Source: Neostapfia colusana
Taxonomy: Eukaryota; Streptophyta; Magnoliopsida; Poales; Poaceae
DNA length: 64,000 nucleotides
Direction of reading: 5' to 3'
Assembly: GCA_030760725.1 (NCBI GenBank)
Contig: JASWHV010000016.1
Coordinates: forward strand, 13,197,084 to 13,261,083
In this document: one piece after another, positions 1 through 11,388 of the stretch
Layout: every line of letters begins with the position of its first letter
Numbering within the stretch: the stretch's first letter is position 1
The notes under the pieces: generated by a model
Told to the model about the DNA's origin: nothing
The model's database searches: none
What the model saw: only the letters and a program-made list of their open reading frames with translations
Made by a program: the position numbers and the translations under genes

Positions 1-1368
1 CACTTGGAAGGGGAGCCACCGAGCCACCGACGCTACCGCTCGGCACAAGGCCTTAGCCATGCTTTGGGACAGGGGGTCGGCGGACCCACCAAAGATGTCA
101 CAGGGCATCTTCCAGTGCTTGTCGTCACTGGAGCTGGAGCTCCCATGACTGTGCACTGCCTTTACGGCGCGCGGGAGCTCCTGGAACTCCACCTGGCGGT
201 CATCGCCGTCTCGGGCCTCGACCTTCTGCTTGCCCTCCCTTTGACTATAGGGTGAGGCATCAGTTAGGGGCTGCTTCCCCTTCCATAAGCCCTCCGCGAG
301 CTTCTGGATTTCCTGGCGTCTGGAGGAATTCCGCCGGGTTGATGCTGCCGTCGTACTTCTCAGGCAAGAGCGGTCGAAACTTGTGCAGCCATTTTGTGAA
401 GCGAAGGCGGGGCGCGAGGGCCGCACACCCTGCTTCTGTCGCCGCACGTTCTGATGCCGCGAACGCTTGGTTCGCGCTGAGCACCGCATGCGCCGGCAAC
501 CGGGGGCATACGCTCCGGTGCCCGCCCTTCGCTGCGGCTAGCGCACCCTCACTAGGTACACCCAGCGCTACTGAAAGCCTGACGCTGGTCGGAGCCTGCA
601 TTGCCGGGGTCGGCGCTGCCAGAGCCGGTTGCTGGCTCCCAGTGCAGGTATCGGTGCCGTGAACGCTTGGTTCTCCGCTGGCACAATGTGCCCCGGTATT
701 TACAAGACCGCTCCATAGACCGGGGACGCTGTTTGCAGGGCATGTGGTGGTGGCATATGCTGCGCGACGTATGCCTGGGGCAGAGCTCGCGTAGCGAAGG
801 TCTGCCCTTCAGGCTGGGTTGAGGCCGACGTCATGTTGTCGCCAGCCTCTTGAGTGTAACGCCTTTCTTGACGTCGCTCGAGGAACACTGAGGCATCTTG
901 GCCTAAGTGGCACCATTCCAGCTCTGTCCTCAGGTCCGTCGACGGAAGCTTGGTGGAGCTGGAATCCCGTCGTCTGGCCGTCAACCGTTGGCGTGCGCGT
1001 CAGCGACACAGCCGGTTGGTCGGAGCGTCGTCCCTGCCAAAGCCAATGGTTTGAGGCGGCGACGACAAGACGGTCTACCTTGCGAATCCACTGCTGGGTC
1101 ACTGCCTGAGGCGCGTCCCCAGCAGACGGATTGTGCAGTAGCGCCGTTGCTGCGGCTAGCGCACCCCCACCGGGTACGCCCGGCGCTACTGAATGCCTGA
1201 CGCTGGATGGAGCCATCATTGCCGGGGTCGGCGCTGCCAGAGCCGGTTGCTGGCTCCCAGCTTGCCCTGTCACACTCCGTCCTGAGTGTGTCATCATGTA
1301 CTTTCCCCTGGTCACGGTTTGCCGCGAACGTGGGGGGGAGAGTTTGCCGCTGAAGGAAGCTTGGTCAT
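1..1368 (-). pseudogene. Broken gag of element H with a partial tandem duplication
   Basis: The frame starts at the ATG at 1366-1368 and resembles the gag N-terminus of elements C and D (Ala/Pro-rich, with a conserved QQPALAAPTPAM-type segment). After about 240 codons it jumps back: from 642 leftwards the same N-terminal segment starts again, with the junction at 642/643. The second copy has an internal deletion, then gives the conserved capsid block (KFRPLLPEKYDGS) near 400-340. Near 320 another deletion joins the capsid directly to the gag C-terminal region, skipping the rest of the capsid and the Cys/His motif. Reading frames are broken, so no full Gag can be made. The product would have been the virus-like particle protein. 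Confidence 0.8.
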
Positions 1369-1403
1369 CTTCATCGGCGGAAACTCGTCGCGCTAGGGGA
1401 AAA

Positions 1404-1423
1404 GCCCCCTACCTGGCGCGCCA
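1404..1423 (-). other. Primer binding site of element H
   Basis: On the minus strand the 3' end of the LTR is followed by TT and then TGGCGCGCCAGGTAGGGGGC. The terminal TGG pairs with tRNA CCA. From memory the complement fits the 3' end of plant tRNA-Arg (UCU/CCU type); this was not checked against a tRNA database. Confidence 0.7.
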
Positions 1424-1425
1424 AA

Positions 1426-2522
1426 TGTCGAAGTGTTCGGTCGACACTTCCCCCGGGCCTGCACTGGGCAGCCCGCGGAGGTTCTTTTTTCGGAGGGGCT
1501 AGTTCCTAGCGGAGAGCTTGCACAGATGGACGAGTTAGTGAGAGCTTGACACGGAGAGTTTTACGTGGTTCAGGCCGCCGGAGCGTAAAACCCTACGTCC
1601 ACGGCGAGCTATGGAGCTCGCTGTATTGCTTGCTGCTCAGGGCCGGGGGCCTGAGCTTGGGGGTGAGTTACAGCTTGAGAGTGTATGGCTAGCGTATGAG
1701 TTGCAAAATGCGAACCCTTGCAATCGACGCCTACCCAAGCCTTTTATAGTACAAGACTTGGGCGGCTTACAAGGGGTGCCGGGACCCGACAGGTGGTCCC
1801 GGGAAGATTGTCTATTATCTACCGTATCTGTAGTTACGCCGGTAGATGCCTCTGGTCGAAGGCTTCTGAGTCTTCATCTTGCCGTCCTGCCCATGCCGCA
1901 CGCTAGTCGTAGTGGTTGATGACAGCGCAGGCGGCATGGGATGTCTTGTCGCAGCGTTTATTAGCTGGCAGGTTCTGACACCGCGCGCCAGTCTGTGATG
2001 CGACTGGGTGCAACGGCACCTGACAGACGCGTGCTCCGTGTTTCCGCGTCTTGGGAAGACGCGGGCCTTGAATACCTTGTACGGGCAAGGTGTGGGGCGC
2101 CTTTACACCCGCTGCCTACCGCTCGGGGGCGGGCAGCACCGTTCTTCTGAACACGTGGCGGGTCCGGAGCCCTTCTCTGAGGAGAGAAGGGTCCGGCCTG
2201 CGGGGCACGTGAAGCCTCCGGACCTCTCCCCGCGGAGGGGGAGGTCCGGCTTCTGTATGCCACGTGGCGGGCCCGGAGCTCTCCTCTGCGGAGAGGGAGG
2301 TCCGGCCCCGCAGGACGCGTGGCGTATTCGGACCTCTCTCCCGCGGAGGGGGAGGTCCGGCTTCTGTATGCCACGTGGTGGGCCTGGAGCTCTCCTCTGA
2401 GGAGAGGGAGGTCCGGCCCCGCCGGACGCGTGGCGCCTTCGGAGCTCTCCCTGCGGAGAAGGGCGAGTACCTTAGGCATTTTACCCTGTGCGGGGGGGTA
2501 CCCCATATCTCAGGTACCGACA
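1426..2522 (-). repeat. 5' LTR of element H (1,097 bp)
   Basis: The minus strand starts TGTCGGTACC and ends CACTTCGACA, so both LTR ends are TG...CA. A TATA-type motif lies near 1745-1752 (read on the minus strand). U3 holds an array at about 2150-2455 of alternating modules of roughly 55 bp. Each module has an ACGTGGC or GCGTGGC core followed by a short palindrome such as CTCCTCTGAGGAGAG. Confidence 0.9.
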
Positions 2523-2544
2523 GCCCCCTACCTGGCGCCCCAAA
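2523..2544 (-). other. Orphan primer-site leader between two LTRs
   Basis: These 22 bp are TTT plus a primer-site variant (one base differs in the GCGCGCC core), directly 3' of the LTR ending at 2545 and directly 5' of the H LTR. The LTR at 2545-19065 also has a polypurine tract on its other side. It therefore acts as a 3' LTR on one side and as a 5' LTR on the other. Confidence 0.8.
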
Positions 2545-2717
2545 TGTCGAAGTGTTCAGTCGACACTTCCCCCGGGCCTGCACTGGGCAGCCCGCGGAGG
2601 TTCTTTTTTCGGTGGGGCTAGTCTCTAGCGGAGAGCTTGCGCAGATGGACGTTAGTAAGAGCTTGACACGGCGAGTTTTACGTGGTTCAGGCCGCCGGAG
2701 CGTAAAACCCTACGTCC
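2545..2717 (-). repeat. 3' LTR of G, part beyond the element A insertion
   Basis: This is the terminal 173 bp of the LTR (ending CACTTCGACA on the minus strand). It is split from the rest (18145-19065) by element A. 2713-2717 (CGTCC) is one copy of A's target duplication. Confidence 0.9.
2713..2717. other. Target site duplication of A, left copy (CGTCC)
   Basis: It matches 18140-18144. Removing A and one copy gives the continuous LTR sequence found in the uninterrupted copies of this family. Confidence 0.95.
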
Positions 2718-5700
2718 TGACACGACCCCACTGGTCCTGTCGAGCCAGGATCACGCTGAGGGGTGCTGCGTTGCACAGCACCGTATAACACACGTCAAAG
2801 GTACAAAGCGGAAGTGGAAGCTTAATTACATAAACAAGTTTATTAACATGTTTACATCAAAATAAGTTTAGTCCACACTCGCGGGCGTAGACTAAGCATC
2901 AAGTGCACGTTCAGCCCTCGAACGTGTCCTTGCTAGCACACACGCACACTAACTCTGCGGCGTGCACGACTCCCACTCGACGGGGTTCCCCTCCTGGGGT
3001 TCCGTCTCCTCTTCGGGAGTCCCTTCCTCATAGAACCCTGCAAAAGCTTCAAACACAAGCAGTGAGCACGAAGGCTCAGCAAGTCTGACCCGTCTCACCT
3101 AAACATGGAACTTCTACATGAGGGTAATGGGTTGCATGAGGTAAAAATCATTTGCAAGGACTCGCCTAATTAGTAGAACCTTACTTTCAAGTTTTAGCAG
3201 CAGGTTGTGGAGAACTTTATGCTAAGGCACATGAGAGAGCCGCAATCAAACAAGAAACGCATTTCTCTCATGTACTTTGCCCAAAGTTGAAAAGAACTTT
3301 AGTTAGCACTAAGCTACAACATATCATTAACAATCAATATCCAACTTTCAATCAGCAACATTTTAACATGTAACTAGCCTGTTCTTTCTACGTCACGGTA
3401 CAGTGAACAAGTGGTACTCACTGACCGCGAGGGACGGCGATTATAATCGATTTACACCTGCAGGGTTACCCGAACAACCCGTCACGTACGCCCGTACTCG
3501 ATGTTGCCTACAACAACCATCACGGACGCCGTACGCGACTACCTTTCACCCGTTAGCCAAATATTGAACCGGTCCCATCGTCCCGAGCAAGAGGTCCCTG
3601 CACGCGCATCTCTGTGCCGCCAGCTGATTTACACCTCGAGCTCTCAACCTACCCTCTGAACGACGGGCAATGCCTCAACACCCAGCTACCCGAGTTACAT
3701 CAGTTTCCCGGTTCCCATATAGCCGGTAGGTCTTCGGTACTGTTCTAGCTTGTTCAACAGGCCCGCACACGGCTCGGTCCTCAATCGACACAAGCGGAGC
3801 TACAGCACACAGGCCCCAAAGTCCTGCTGCCCTTACTCTCCGCTCGGTCTCATTTTCTTGCCATGTGTATCATGTGCTATCTCTACCCGAGCAATGTGCC
3901 TCTAGCCTATTCTCGCGAGTAGTTCCAACTACTCGACTTGTACCGAATCCTACTCTATCCTAGCAATGCAGTGGCTAACGAGGTTTTCAATCCTAAACCC
4001 AACCCATGGTTTTCTTGGCTGTGCAGTTGGATTTCCAATCAAGACTCTAATGCAACGAACAAAGGGAAACAAGTATGTGCTCAAAACAATAAAAATTTAT
4101 AAAAAGGTTAATGCAAACCGGGGATTGCCTTGCTGCTCTTGGTCGTAGGCTAGCTGTTCCTCCGGAGTAACGAAGTCTAGGACTTCGGGTTCCTCCTCGA
4201 CCTTAGCGACTACATGATAAGAACAATGTACGTATTAATTTAGAGGCCTTTGTATTAACTTTGAAGTTGTGAAGCCTATAACCCTTACTAGACAGACCTA
4301 ATGACTGTGAAACTTTTACTGTGGCTTGGTTACAACCTAAACAAAGACTTGTTCAAGTTTTAGTTGCAGCAAAGCTCATTTGAGCCCTCCACAAATAATT
4401 ATGTCCTTGACCTTAATTGGAACCCTTAGGGTGTTCTAGGGATTTTCATGAGACAAACTATGACTTTCTGAAAACTAGATTTTCAGAGGGTTCTAATGGA
4501 GTTGGTCTCACTTAATTTGGAAGTCTCTAACTAAAGATATGAGCTAAACAATTTCAGAGAAAATCCTGAAAATGTTTCTGAACATTTTCTATTTTCTCTG
4601 GAACAGTTTTACTAATCACACCATTAGGTGGACTAAATGAGCTCAAATGGATCTGAAATTTTTATGGTAGCTCAATGATATTTTGGTGAACATCTCAGCA
4701 AAATTTCAGGATTTTCCTCCAAAGGATTCTCCAGTTAAAATTCCTAACAGTTTAAACATTAAGGAATTAATTCTGGAGAATTAGGGAATTTCATGAAGTG
4801 AAACTTGATTTTCTGGAAAGTACTCAGAGAGCTGAATCCAGCAAAATTTGGTTCACTCAATTTGGAGCTTTCTAGCCAAAGTTATAAGGATTTGAAGTTT
4901 GAAGGAAATCTGAAAATCGGGGAAAAGTTTAAACTCGCGCGTGGGCCCAGGGGACACGCGTCGCACGCCGAAGCGACAGCACACCGCGGCCCACAAGGCT
5001 TTTGCGCGCCAGCACACCCGATCCCGGCCGCAGCCGGATCCCGATTCAAAATATCGGCCGCTGACAGCTGGGGTCCACCCCCTTCTTCAACCTCGCGACA
5101 CCCGCGCTCCGCCGCCGAGGGACCTCGCCGGAGAGCTCGCCGCTGGCTGCTGTACCGCTCCAAACTTCTTGATTCTGGCCGCCCCTGCCTACTTTTACTT
5201 GGGGAACATGATCCGAGGGTCAGCTGCTCATGACAACGGCCGGAGCATGGTCGGCGACGAGCCGCCATATCGGAACGACTTCGGCCATGTCGGCTGATGC
5301 TCCTAGTGCCTCAGCTACTTGGGAAACCGGTCGGGGAGCATCAGTGGACCTCAGAGAAGGTCGACATGAACTCGGGGCAGCTCGGGGAAGGCCCGAAATA
5401 GGTCCTCACCGTGCGCCCGATACCCCCCGTGCGTTCCGCCATTAGTAGACCTTGAATTACGCCGGGCACAGAAGTTCTCCGGCCCAGAGTTGTGAAGGCA
5501 ACTTGTGCGTCACCGTGTCTAGTTCGTGTGGGAGTGGCCTGAGGCCCTCTAATCCTTTCTAGAGCACGAATTAAACAGAATCGTACCCGAAGGTCGTTCT
5601 GCACACAGAAAGGGGAAAAGTGGAAATTCGCCGCCGGTGAGCAACCACTCGAGCTGTGGCTCGGGGATGAGCAGCACCGATCACTTGCGCGTCCAAGGGT

Positions 5701-6763
5701 GCCTTGGCTCGGGCGTGACAACGCCCAGGTTGGGCTGTCCACGAGAGCCCGAGGTGCGGCGGTTTCCAGTTCCGAGTTTGATCTTTCGGCACAGCCGATA
5801 TCACTCGGTTTCAATCGATTTCTATCAATGGGAAGGATGGAGGATGGTTGCTAGTACCTTGCTGGGACCTTGGAATGGAAAGAGGGAGCTGCGATCGGCT
5901 TGATCAAGCAGGAACTCGAGCGGCGGCGATGGCAGTGGAAAAACAAGTCGTGTGCGTCGGCAGCTCGAGGAAATGGTGACTGAAGCACGCCGGGGAGGGA
6001 ATAAATAGCCCGGCCGGCTGGTCTTCGGCTTGGGGCACGCAGCAGGAGCTGGCGCCGGCTGCCCCCTTCGGTGGCGCGCGCGCACAGCTGCCGGGAACCG
6101 ACTGAACTGTGGTTCAGTCGGTTTGCTTTGAGGCAGAGGCTGACATGTGGGTCCCACTTCTCTTTTAACCTCTGAAATTTATTCCTAACAGCTGTGGTAA
6201 ACAGTGAACCCTATTCTACCCTTGGCAATTCAAATTATTCACCCAAGAGCCATTTGAATTGATCAAAGTTCAAATGAGGTTTGGTTTGAATGAATTTCAG
6301 CACAAGTGCAGTTTGAAATTCAAATAAAGTTTGAATTTCTCCCCCTTAGCTCATGTCAAGATCAACTCCAAATGGAGTGAAAATTGGTGTGTGAGCTCAC
6401 AAAAATGTGCTGAGCAAGAATATGCCTTCCACTTTTAAATTCAGTGGGTGAAAACAGTTTGAATTTGAATATGGTTTCAAACTGCCCTCTTCCTAACTAT
6501 ACCCAAAATGACCTCAAAAAGGTTTTGAATTTGGGTGGAACTTGGCATGGACATCCTTAGCAAAGTGTAGGAGTTTTCATATGTCCAGCCCATCTATATC
6601 ACATGTGGGAAGTACCACTTTTGCAATGTGTGAGTTTGTTCCCTAATGAGCATGTTGATAATTGTTACTTGCTCTTTATTTGTGTTCATCATTCTTCCTC
6701 AAATGAGGTGTGTGGTGTGGTGATGAACACTGCAAATGAGTGTCAAAAACTGAGGCCCTTACA
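2718..6763 (-). repeat. 3' LTR of A (4,046 bp)
   Basis: The minus strand starts TGTAAGGGCC and ends GGTCGTGTCA. It holds a GC-rich block (about 4935-6160) between AT-rich flanks. Open frames inside it, such as 4805-5233 (+) and 5341-5814 (-), recur in all four LTRs. Since these are recent copies, recurrence is not evidence of coding, and I recognise no domain in them. Confidence 0.95.
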
Positions 6764-6776
6764 TTCCTCCCCCCTT
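6764..6776 (-). other. Polypurine tract of A
   Basis: The minus strand reads AAGGGGGGAGGAA directly before the 3' LTR start TGTAAGG. This is the expected plus-strand DNA primer. It is identical in B at 28313-28325. Confidence 0.9.
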
Positions 6777-6831
6777 AAAAGAATCTCGTCCCGAGATTAT
6801 AAGGTGAAATGAGGGAGAGGACGGTGGAAAA

Positions 6832-9800
6832 TTACCGAATATGCGACGTGAAAAAGTCGGGGTAGTTAGTGCGAAGGAATTCTTCGCTCTCCCATGTCGC
6901 TTCGTCCATGGAGTGATCACTCCATAGAACCTTGTAGAACCACAACGTACGGTTGCGTGTGGTTCGGGCCTTTTCATCAATAATCTGCACCGGTTCCTCC
7001 CGATAGGTGAGATCCGGTTGCAGTTCTTCAATGTCTTCCAGCTGAACGGTAGTTGATAGCTTGAGACACTTCCTCAGCTGGGAAATGTGAAAGACGTCGT
7101 GCACACCGGAAAGTGCTTCTGGTAATTTCAGCCGGTATGCCACTGATCCACATCTTTCGGTAATCTGGAATGGACCGATGAATCGGGGTGCTAACTTTCC
7201 TCTCACCCCAAATCTGTTTACGCCCTTCATTGGAGACACTCGTAGGTATACGTGATCTCCAACTTCGAATTGTAATGGGCGCCTTCTCCGGTCCGCATAC
7301 TGTTTCTGTCGGGATTGAGCGGCTTTTAGGTTCGCTTGAATTAATCGAACCTTTTCTTCCGCGTTGTTGACAAGATCAATCCCGAAGGTAACCCTCTCGC
7401 CAGATTCACACCAGTTCAGTGGTGTGCGGCATTTCCTGCCGTATAGCGCCTCGTAGGGCGCCATCTTGATGCTGGCTTGGTACCCATTGTTGTACGAGAA
7501 CTCGGCTAATGGCAAGTGATCATCCCAATTCTTGCCGTGGTCGATAGCGCAAGCTCGTAGCATGTGTTCTAGGATTTGATTTACCCGCTCAGTTTGTCCA
7601 TCTGTCTGCGGGTGGTAGGCTGAACTACGGATCAGCTTCGTCCCCAGGGCAGCGTGTAGCTGCTCCCAAAAACGGGACACAAATAAAGTGCCCCGGTCCG
7701 ATACGATGGTACGGGGTACGCCGTATAAGCATAGGATCCGTAAGATGTACAGTTCAGCGTACTTCTTGGCGTTGTAGTTGGTGTTGACCGGGATGAAATG
7801 GGCAACTTTGGTGAGCCGATCGACGATCACCCACACAGAATCATGTTTCTGTAAGGTGGTGGGTAAACCGACGACGAAATCCATGCTCACGTCCTCCCAC
7901 TTCCAGGCAGGAATGCCCAGTGGTTGCAGCAGTCCCGGTTTCCGCATGTGGTCTGCCTTCACCCGTCGACATGTATCACACTCGGACACGTATTTTGCCG
8001 TCTCTCGCTTCATCCGTGTCCACCAAAACTTGCTTCTGAGTTCTTGATACATCTTGTTGCTGCCGGGGTGAATAGAAAACTTCGATAAGTGAGCTTCATC
8101 AAAGATTCTCTTCCTTAACTCCGGGTTTCGGGGTACGACGATCCGGTCCTTGAACCATAAGACGCCGTCTCCGTCCTTCCGGAAACATTTCAACTCCCCA
8201 CTGTCTACACGTCTCCGCAAATGTGACATGCCCTTGTCATTCTTCTGGGCTGCCGCTATCTCTTCACGGATGGTGGGGATCAAAGCTAGGTTGTAGAGAG
8301 CTCCATGTGGAATCACATGTAGTGGTGGTTCGCTCTCTTCCAACGGTGTGATGGTCAGATTATTGACGTGTGACTTGCGGCTTAGCGCGTCTGCCACAAC
8401 GTTTGCCTTGCCCGGATGATAATGGATCTCTATCTCGTAATCCTTTATCAGTTCCAACCATCTTCGTTGCCTCATGTTCAGCTCCTTCTGAGTGAAGATG
8501 TACTTGAGGCTTTTGTGGTCGGTATATAAATGTACGAGGTTACCGAGTAGGTAGTGCCTCCACATTTTCAGTGCAAGTACCACGGCAGCGAGCTCCAAAT
8601 CGTGAGTTGGATAATTTTGCTCATGGTTCCTAAGCTGTCGTGATCCATACGCGACCACTCTTCGGTCTTGCATCAGCACACATCCGAGCCCAATGCCGGA
8701 TGCATCGCAGTACACCTCGAACGGTTTTGTTGTGTCTGGCTGCGCCAAAACCGGTGCTGATGTCAGGTGCTTGACTAAAGCCTTGAATGCTGCTTCACAT
8801 GCTGTACTCCAAACATATTTGGTAGCCTTCTTCAGCAGCTCTGTCATTGGCTTGGCAATCTTCGAGAAGTTCGGAATGAACCTCCGATAATATCCCGCGA
8901 GTCCGAGGAAACTCCGTACCTCATGAACAGTTCTCGGGGATTTCCAATTCAGCACTTGCGTGATTTTGCTCGGGTCCACAGCGATACCCTCCGCTGAGAT
9001 GATATGCCCGAGGAAAGGCACTTGCGATATCCAAAACTCGCATTTGCTGAACTTTGCGTATAACTTGTGATCCCGCAGCCATTGCAAGACTATACGCAGA
9101 TGTTTCTTGTGATCTTCCTCCGACTTGGAGTATACCAGGATGTCGTCGATGAAGACCACGACAAACTTGTCCAGCTCCGGCATGAACACCGAGTTCATTA
9201 AATACATGAAGTGAGCTGGAGCATTGGTGAGGCCAAAGGACATGACCAGGTACTCATAAAGTCCGTACCTTGTCGAAAAAGCTGTCTTTGGAATGTCCTC
9301 AGCCCTGATCTTAATCTGATGGTACCCGGATCTTAAATCCATCTTGGAAAAGACCTTTGCTTCGACCAACTGATCAAACAACATGTCGATCCGTGGTAAC
9401 GGGTACTTGTTCTTGATGGTTACGGCATTTAATGGACGGTAGTCCACGCAAAGCCGCAACGTTTCATCCTTCTTTTTGACAAATAATGCCGAACAACCCC
9501 ATGGCGAGGAGCTCGGCCTAATAAAACCCTTCTCCAGAAGGTCCGTGAGCTGAATCTTCAGTTCCGCCAACTCCTTGGGCGCCATCTTGTACGGCCTTCG
9601 GGATATTGGCATGGTTCCCGGTGCAAGTTCAATCTTGAACTCCACCTCTCTATCGGGTGGCATCCCCGGCAAATCATCCGGGAATACATCAGGGAACTCT
9701 CGGACCACTGGAATGTGTTCCAATCTGATGGTTGTGGCTTGATAGACACTTGGAAGTTTTATTTCTGGACTGTCCAGAAATAATGAGTGAGAACCGTGCA

Positions 9801-11388
9801 CTTCTGAGTTTAAGTGCACGACTCGGAGGACGGTGTCTAAAACAGCGCCGTGGCGGGTTAACCACGACATCCCTAGGATGACATCGACCTTCTGTCCCTC
9901 TAAGATAATGAGAGACGTGGGGTACACTCTACCCGCTAAGCATAATGGTGCTTTGGAGACCATTACGCTTGCTGAAATCTTCCCACCCGGTGAACAAATT
10001 AAATATGGACTATCGGTGGGTAGTATTGGCAAGCTGTGTTTAGCAATGAAAGCTTGGCTAATAAAATTATGCGTGGCGCCTGAATCAAATAGTACTATAG
10101 CGGGATGCTGGTGGAGTTGGAACATACCCGCAAGGATTGGCTCGCCCTCCGGCACGTCCTCAATGGCAAGCTGGTGGACAGTGCCGGGCCTAGGGTTTGC
10201 CCGCCGCGCATTAGTAGGGTTCCGGGGTTGATTCCACCCCGGAAACTGTGGTACCACTCCGCCGCCTTGCCTCTCCGGGCAACTGCTCGCGAAGTGTCCT
10301 GGACGACCACACTTGTAACATGTGGCCGCTGCTGGTGGAGTACTTGGTGGACGAAAGCCCGGCATGCGTTGCGGAGGTGCAAACGCACGCGGCATCGCCC
10401 GCTGCTGCTGCTGTTGTTGCGGTGGTGCTGGCAGTGCCGGCCGGAATGCCGGTGAAGAATACGGCCGACCGCGGAACGGCATCGACCGCTGTGGTGGTTG
10501 CCAGCGCGGACCTGATGGTGGGCGATTCACCATCCGAAACTTCTGAGAAGGACCGCCTCCTTCTCCGCTGCTCTGCGGCGCGCTTCGCTTTCGCTCTGCC
10601 GCCGCCAACTCCTTGCCGGAGTCCTCTTGAACAATCGCAGCATCAATTATGTCGTTGAGGCTGCCGCGATTGAACATCGCCAGCTTGTCCTTCAGGAGCG
10701 GGTTAAGCCCCTGGTAAAAGTGGTCCCGCCGCTTCTCGTCCGTATCTGCGTGATACGACGCGTAGAGTGCGAGATCGTTGAACGCTCTGGAGTACTCCAG
10801 CGCGTTCCGGCTCCCTTGTTGCAGGTGTAGGAATTCCTGCGTCTTCCTCTTCATCAAACCGGGCGGTATATGATAGGCCCGGAAGGCCGTCCGAAACTCC
10901 GCCCAGGTCATCACTCGGTCGGTGGGTTGTGAAGCACAAAAGTTGACCCACCACGCGCTCGCGGATCCTTGGAGCTGCTGGACCGCGAACTGAGTCTTGC
11001 GCTGCTCGCTGATTTGGAGCAGCCCGAACTTCATCTCTATGGCGCGGAGCCAGTTGTCCGCGTCAAGTGGTTCATCCGCCCTTGAGAATACAGGGGGATG
11101 AGTCGCCAGGAAGTCGGAGTAGGAGCTCTGTTGGCGCTCCTCGCGATCTTGACGTCTCTCCGGGCGAGACGTATTCGCAATTAACGTTTGCAGCAGCTCT
11201 GTATGCTGCTGATGTGAACCCGCCATTGCCGCGACAATGTCGGCCAATGTAACCGTTGGCAGTGGCGGTGGCGGTGTTTGCTGTTGCTGTTGCTTCTGCT
11301 GTCCCGAGGAGTCCTCGGGAGGTGGTTGGGAGGTCTCTCCCCCTTGGCTAGTACCTCCAACATCGGGGTTGGCACGAGTACGCGTCAT
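6832..11388 (-). CDS. gag-pol: Gag-pol polyprotein of element A (intact, 1,518 aa)
   Basis: A single frame encodes all proteins for particle assembly, reverse transcription and integration. I chose the ATG at 11386-11388 because the frame upstream offers only non-ATG starts. Order: gag with a Gln-rich N-terminus and capsid; zinc knuckle (CYKCGRPGHFASSC) near residue 356; aspartic protease DSG near 435; reverse transcriptase with FIDD near 746; RNase H with CDAS near 894; integrase zinc finger ending CDTC near 1137; integrase catalytic Asp 1170, Asp 1231 and Glu 1267 (35-residue spacing in the second gap); chromodomain in roughly the last 60 residues. The chromodomain is expected to guide integration to modified chromatin. 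All listed catalytic residues are present with no internal stop. B differs by a stop in integrase. Confidence 0.95.
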   Translation of the reverse strand: MTRTRANPDVGGTSQGGETSQPPPEDSSGQQKQQQQQTPPPPLPTVTLADIVAAMAGSHQQHTELLQTLIANTSRPERRQDREERQQSSYSDFLATHPPVFSRADEPLDADNWLRAIEMKFGLLQISEQRKTQFAVQQLQGSASAWWVNFCASQPTDRVMTWAEFRTAFRAYHIPPGLMKRKTQEFLHLQQGSRNALEYSRAFNDLALYASYHADTDEKRRDHFYQGLNPLLKDKLAMFNRGSLNDIIDAAIVQEDSGKELAAAERKRSAPQSSGEGGGPSQKFRMVNRPPSGPRWQPPQRSMPFRGRPYSSPAFRPALPAPPQQQQQQRAMPRAFAPPQRMPGFRPPSTPPAAATCYKCGRPGHFASSCPERQGGGVVPQFPGWNQPRNPTNARRANPRPGTVHQLAIEDVPEGEPILAGMFQLHQHPAIVLFDSGATHNFISQAFIAKHSLPILPTDSPYLICSPGGKISASVMVSKAPLCLAGRVYPTSLIILEGQKVDVILGMSWLTRHGAVLDTVLRVVHLNSEVHGSHSLFLDSPEIKLPSVYQATTIRLEHIPVVREFPDVFPDDLPGMPPDREVEFKIELAPGTMPISRRPYKMAPKELAELKIQLTDLLEKGFIRPSSSPWGCSALFVKKKDETLRLCVDYRPLNAVTIKNKYPLPRIDMLFDQLVEAKVFSKMDLRSGYHQIKIRAEDIPKTAFSTRYGLYEYLVMSFGLTNAPAHFMYLMNSVFMPELDKFVVVFIDDILVYSKSEEDHKKHLRIVLQWLRDHKLYAKFSKCEFWISQVPFLGHIISAEGIAVDPSKITQVLNWKSPRTVHEVRSFLGLAGYYRRFIPNFSKIAKPMTELLKKATKYVWSTACEAAFKALVKHLTSAPVLAQPDTTKPFEVYCDASGIGLGCVLMQDRRVVAYGSRQLRNHEQNYPTHDLELAAVVLALKMWRHYLLGNLVHLYTDHKSLKYIFTQKELNMRQRRWLELIKDYEIEIHYHPGKANVVADALSRKSHVNNLTITPLEESEPPLHVIPHGALYNLALIPTIREEIAAAQKNDKGMSHLRRRVDSGELKCFRKDGDGVLWFKDRIVVPRNPELRKRIFDEAHLSKFSIHPGSNKMYQELRSKFWWTRMKRETAKYVSECDTCRRVKADHMRKPGLLQPLGIPAWKWEDVSMDFVVGLPTTLQKHDSVWVIVDRLTKVAHFIPVNTNYNAKKYAELYILRILCLYGVPRTIVSDRGTLFVSRFWEQLHAALGTKLIRSSAYHPQTDGQTERVNQILEHMLRACAIDHGKNWDDHLPLAEFSYNNGYQASIKMAPYEALYGRKCRTPLNWCESGERVTFGIDLVNNAEEKVRLIQANLKAAQSRQKQYADRRRRPLQFEVGDHVYLRVSPMKGVNRFGVRGKLAPRFIGPFQITERCGSVAYRLKLPEALSGVHDVFHISQLRKCLKLSTTVQLEDIEELQPDLTYREEPVQIIDEKARTTRNRTLWFYKVLWSDHSMDEATWESEEFLRTNYPDFFTSHIR

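Larger units (their letters stand above)
1..2522 (-). mobile_element. Element H: TAT-like Ty3/gypsy fragment (5' LTR plus partial gag)
   Basis: On the minus strand this reads 5' LTR (2522 to 1426), primer site, then gag running off the left window edge. Family assignment rests on gag and LTR similarity to element C, which carries a recognisable TAT pol. The 3' end lies outside the window, so completeness and target duplication cannot be judged. Its LTR abuts a 22-bp primer-site leader of another copy (2523-2544), so H probably inserted into the leader of a relative. Confidence 0.85.

Noticed and set aside
2150..2455. LTR module array read as a Gly/Arg/Pro-rich protein on both strands
   Set aside because: The apparent proteins are translations of tandem GC-rich promoter modules in U3, and frames differ between LTR copies.
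4805..5814. Overlapping open frames of 118-157 codons in the chromovirus LTRs
   Set aside because: They recur only because the four LTRs are recent copies. They lie in GC-rich sequence, overlap on both strands and show no recognisable domain.
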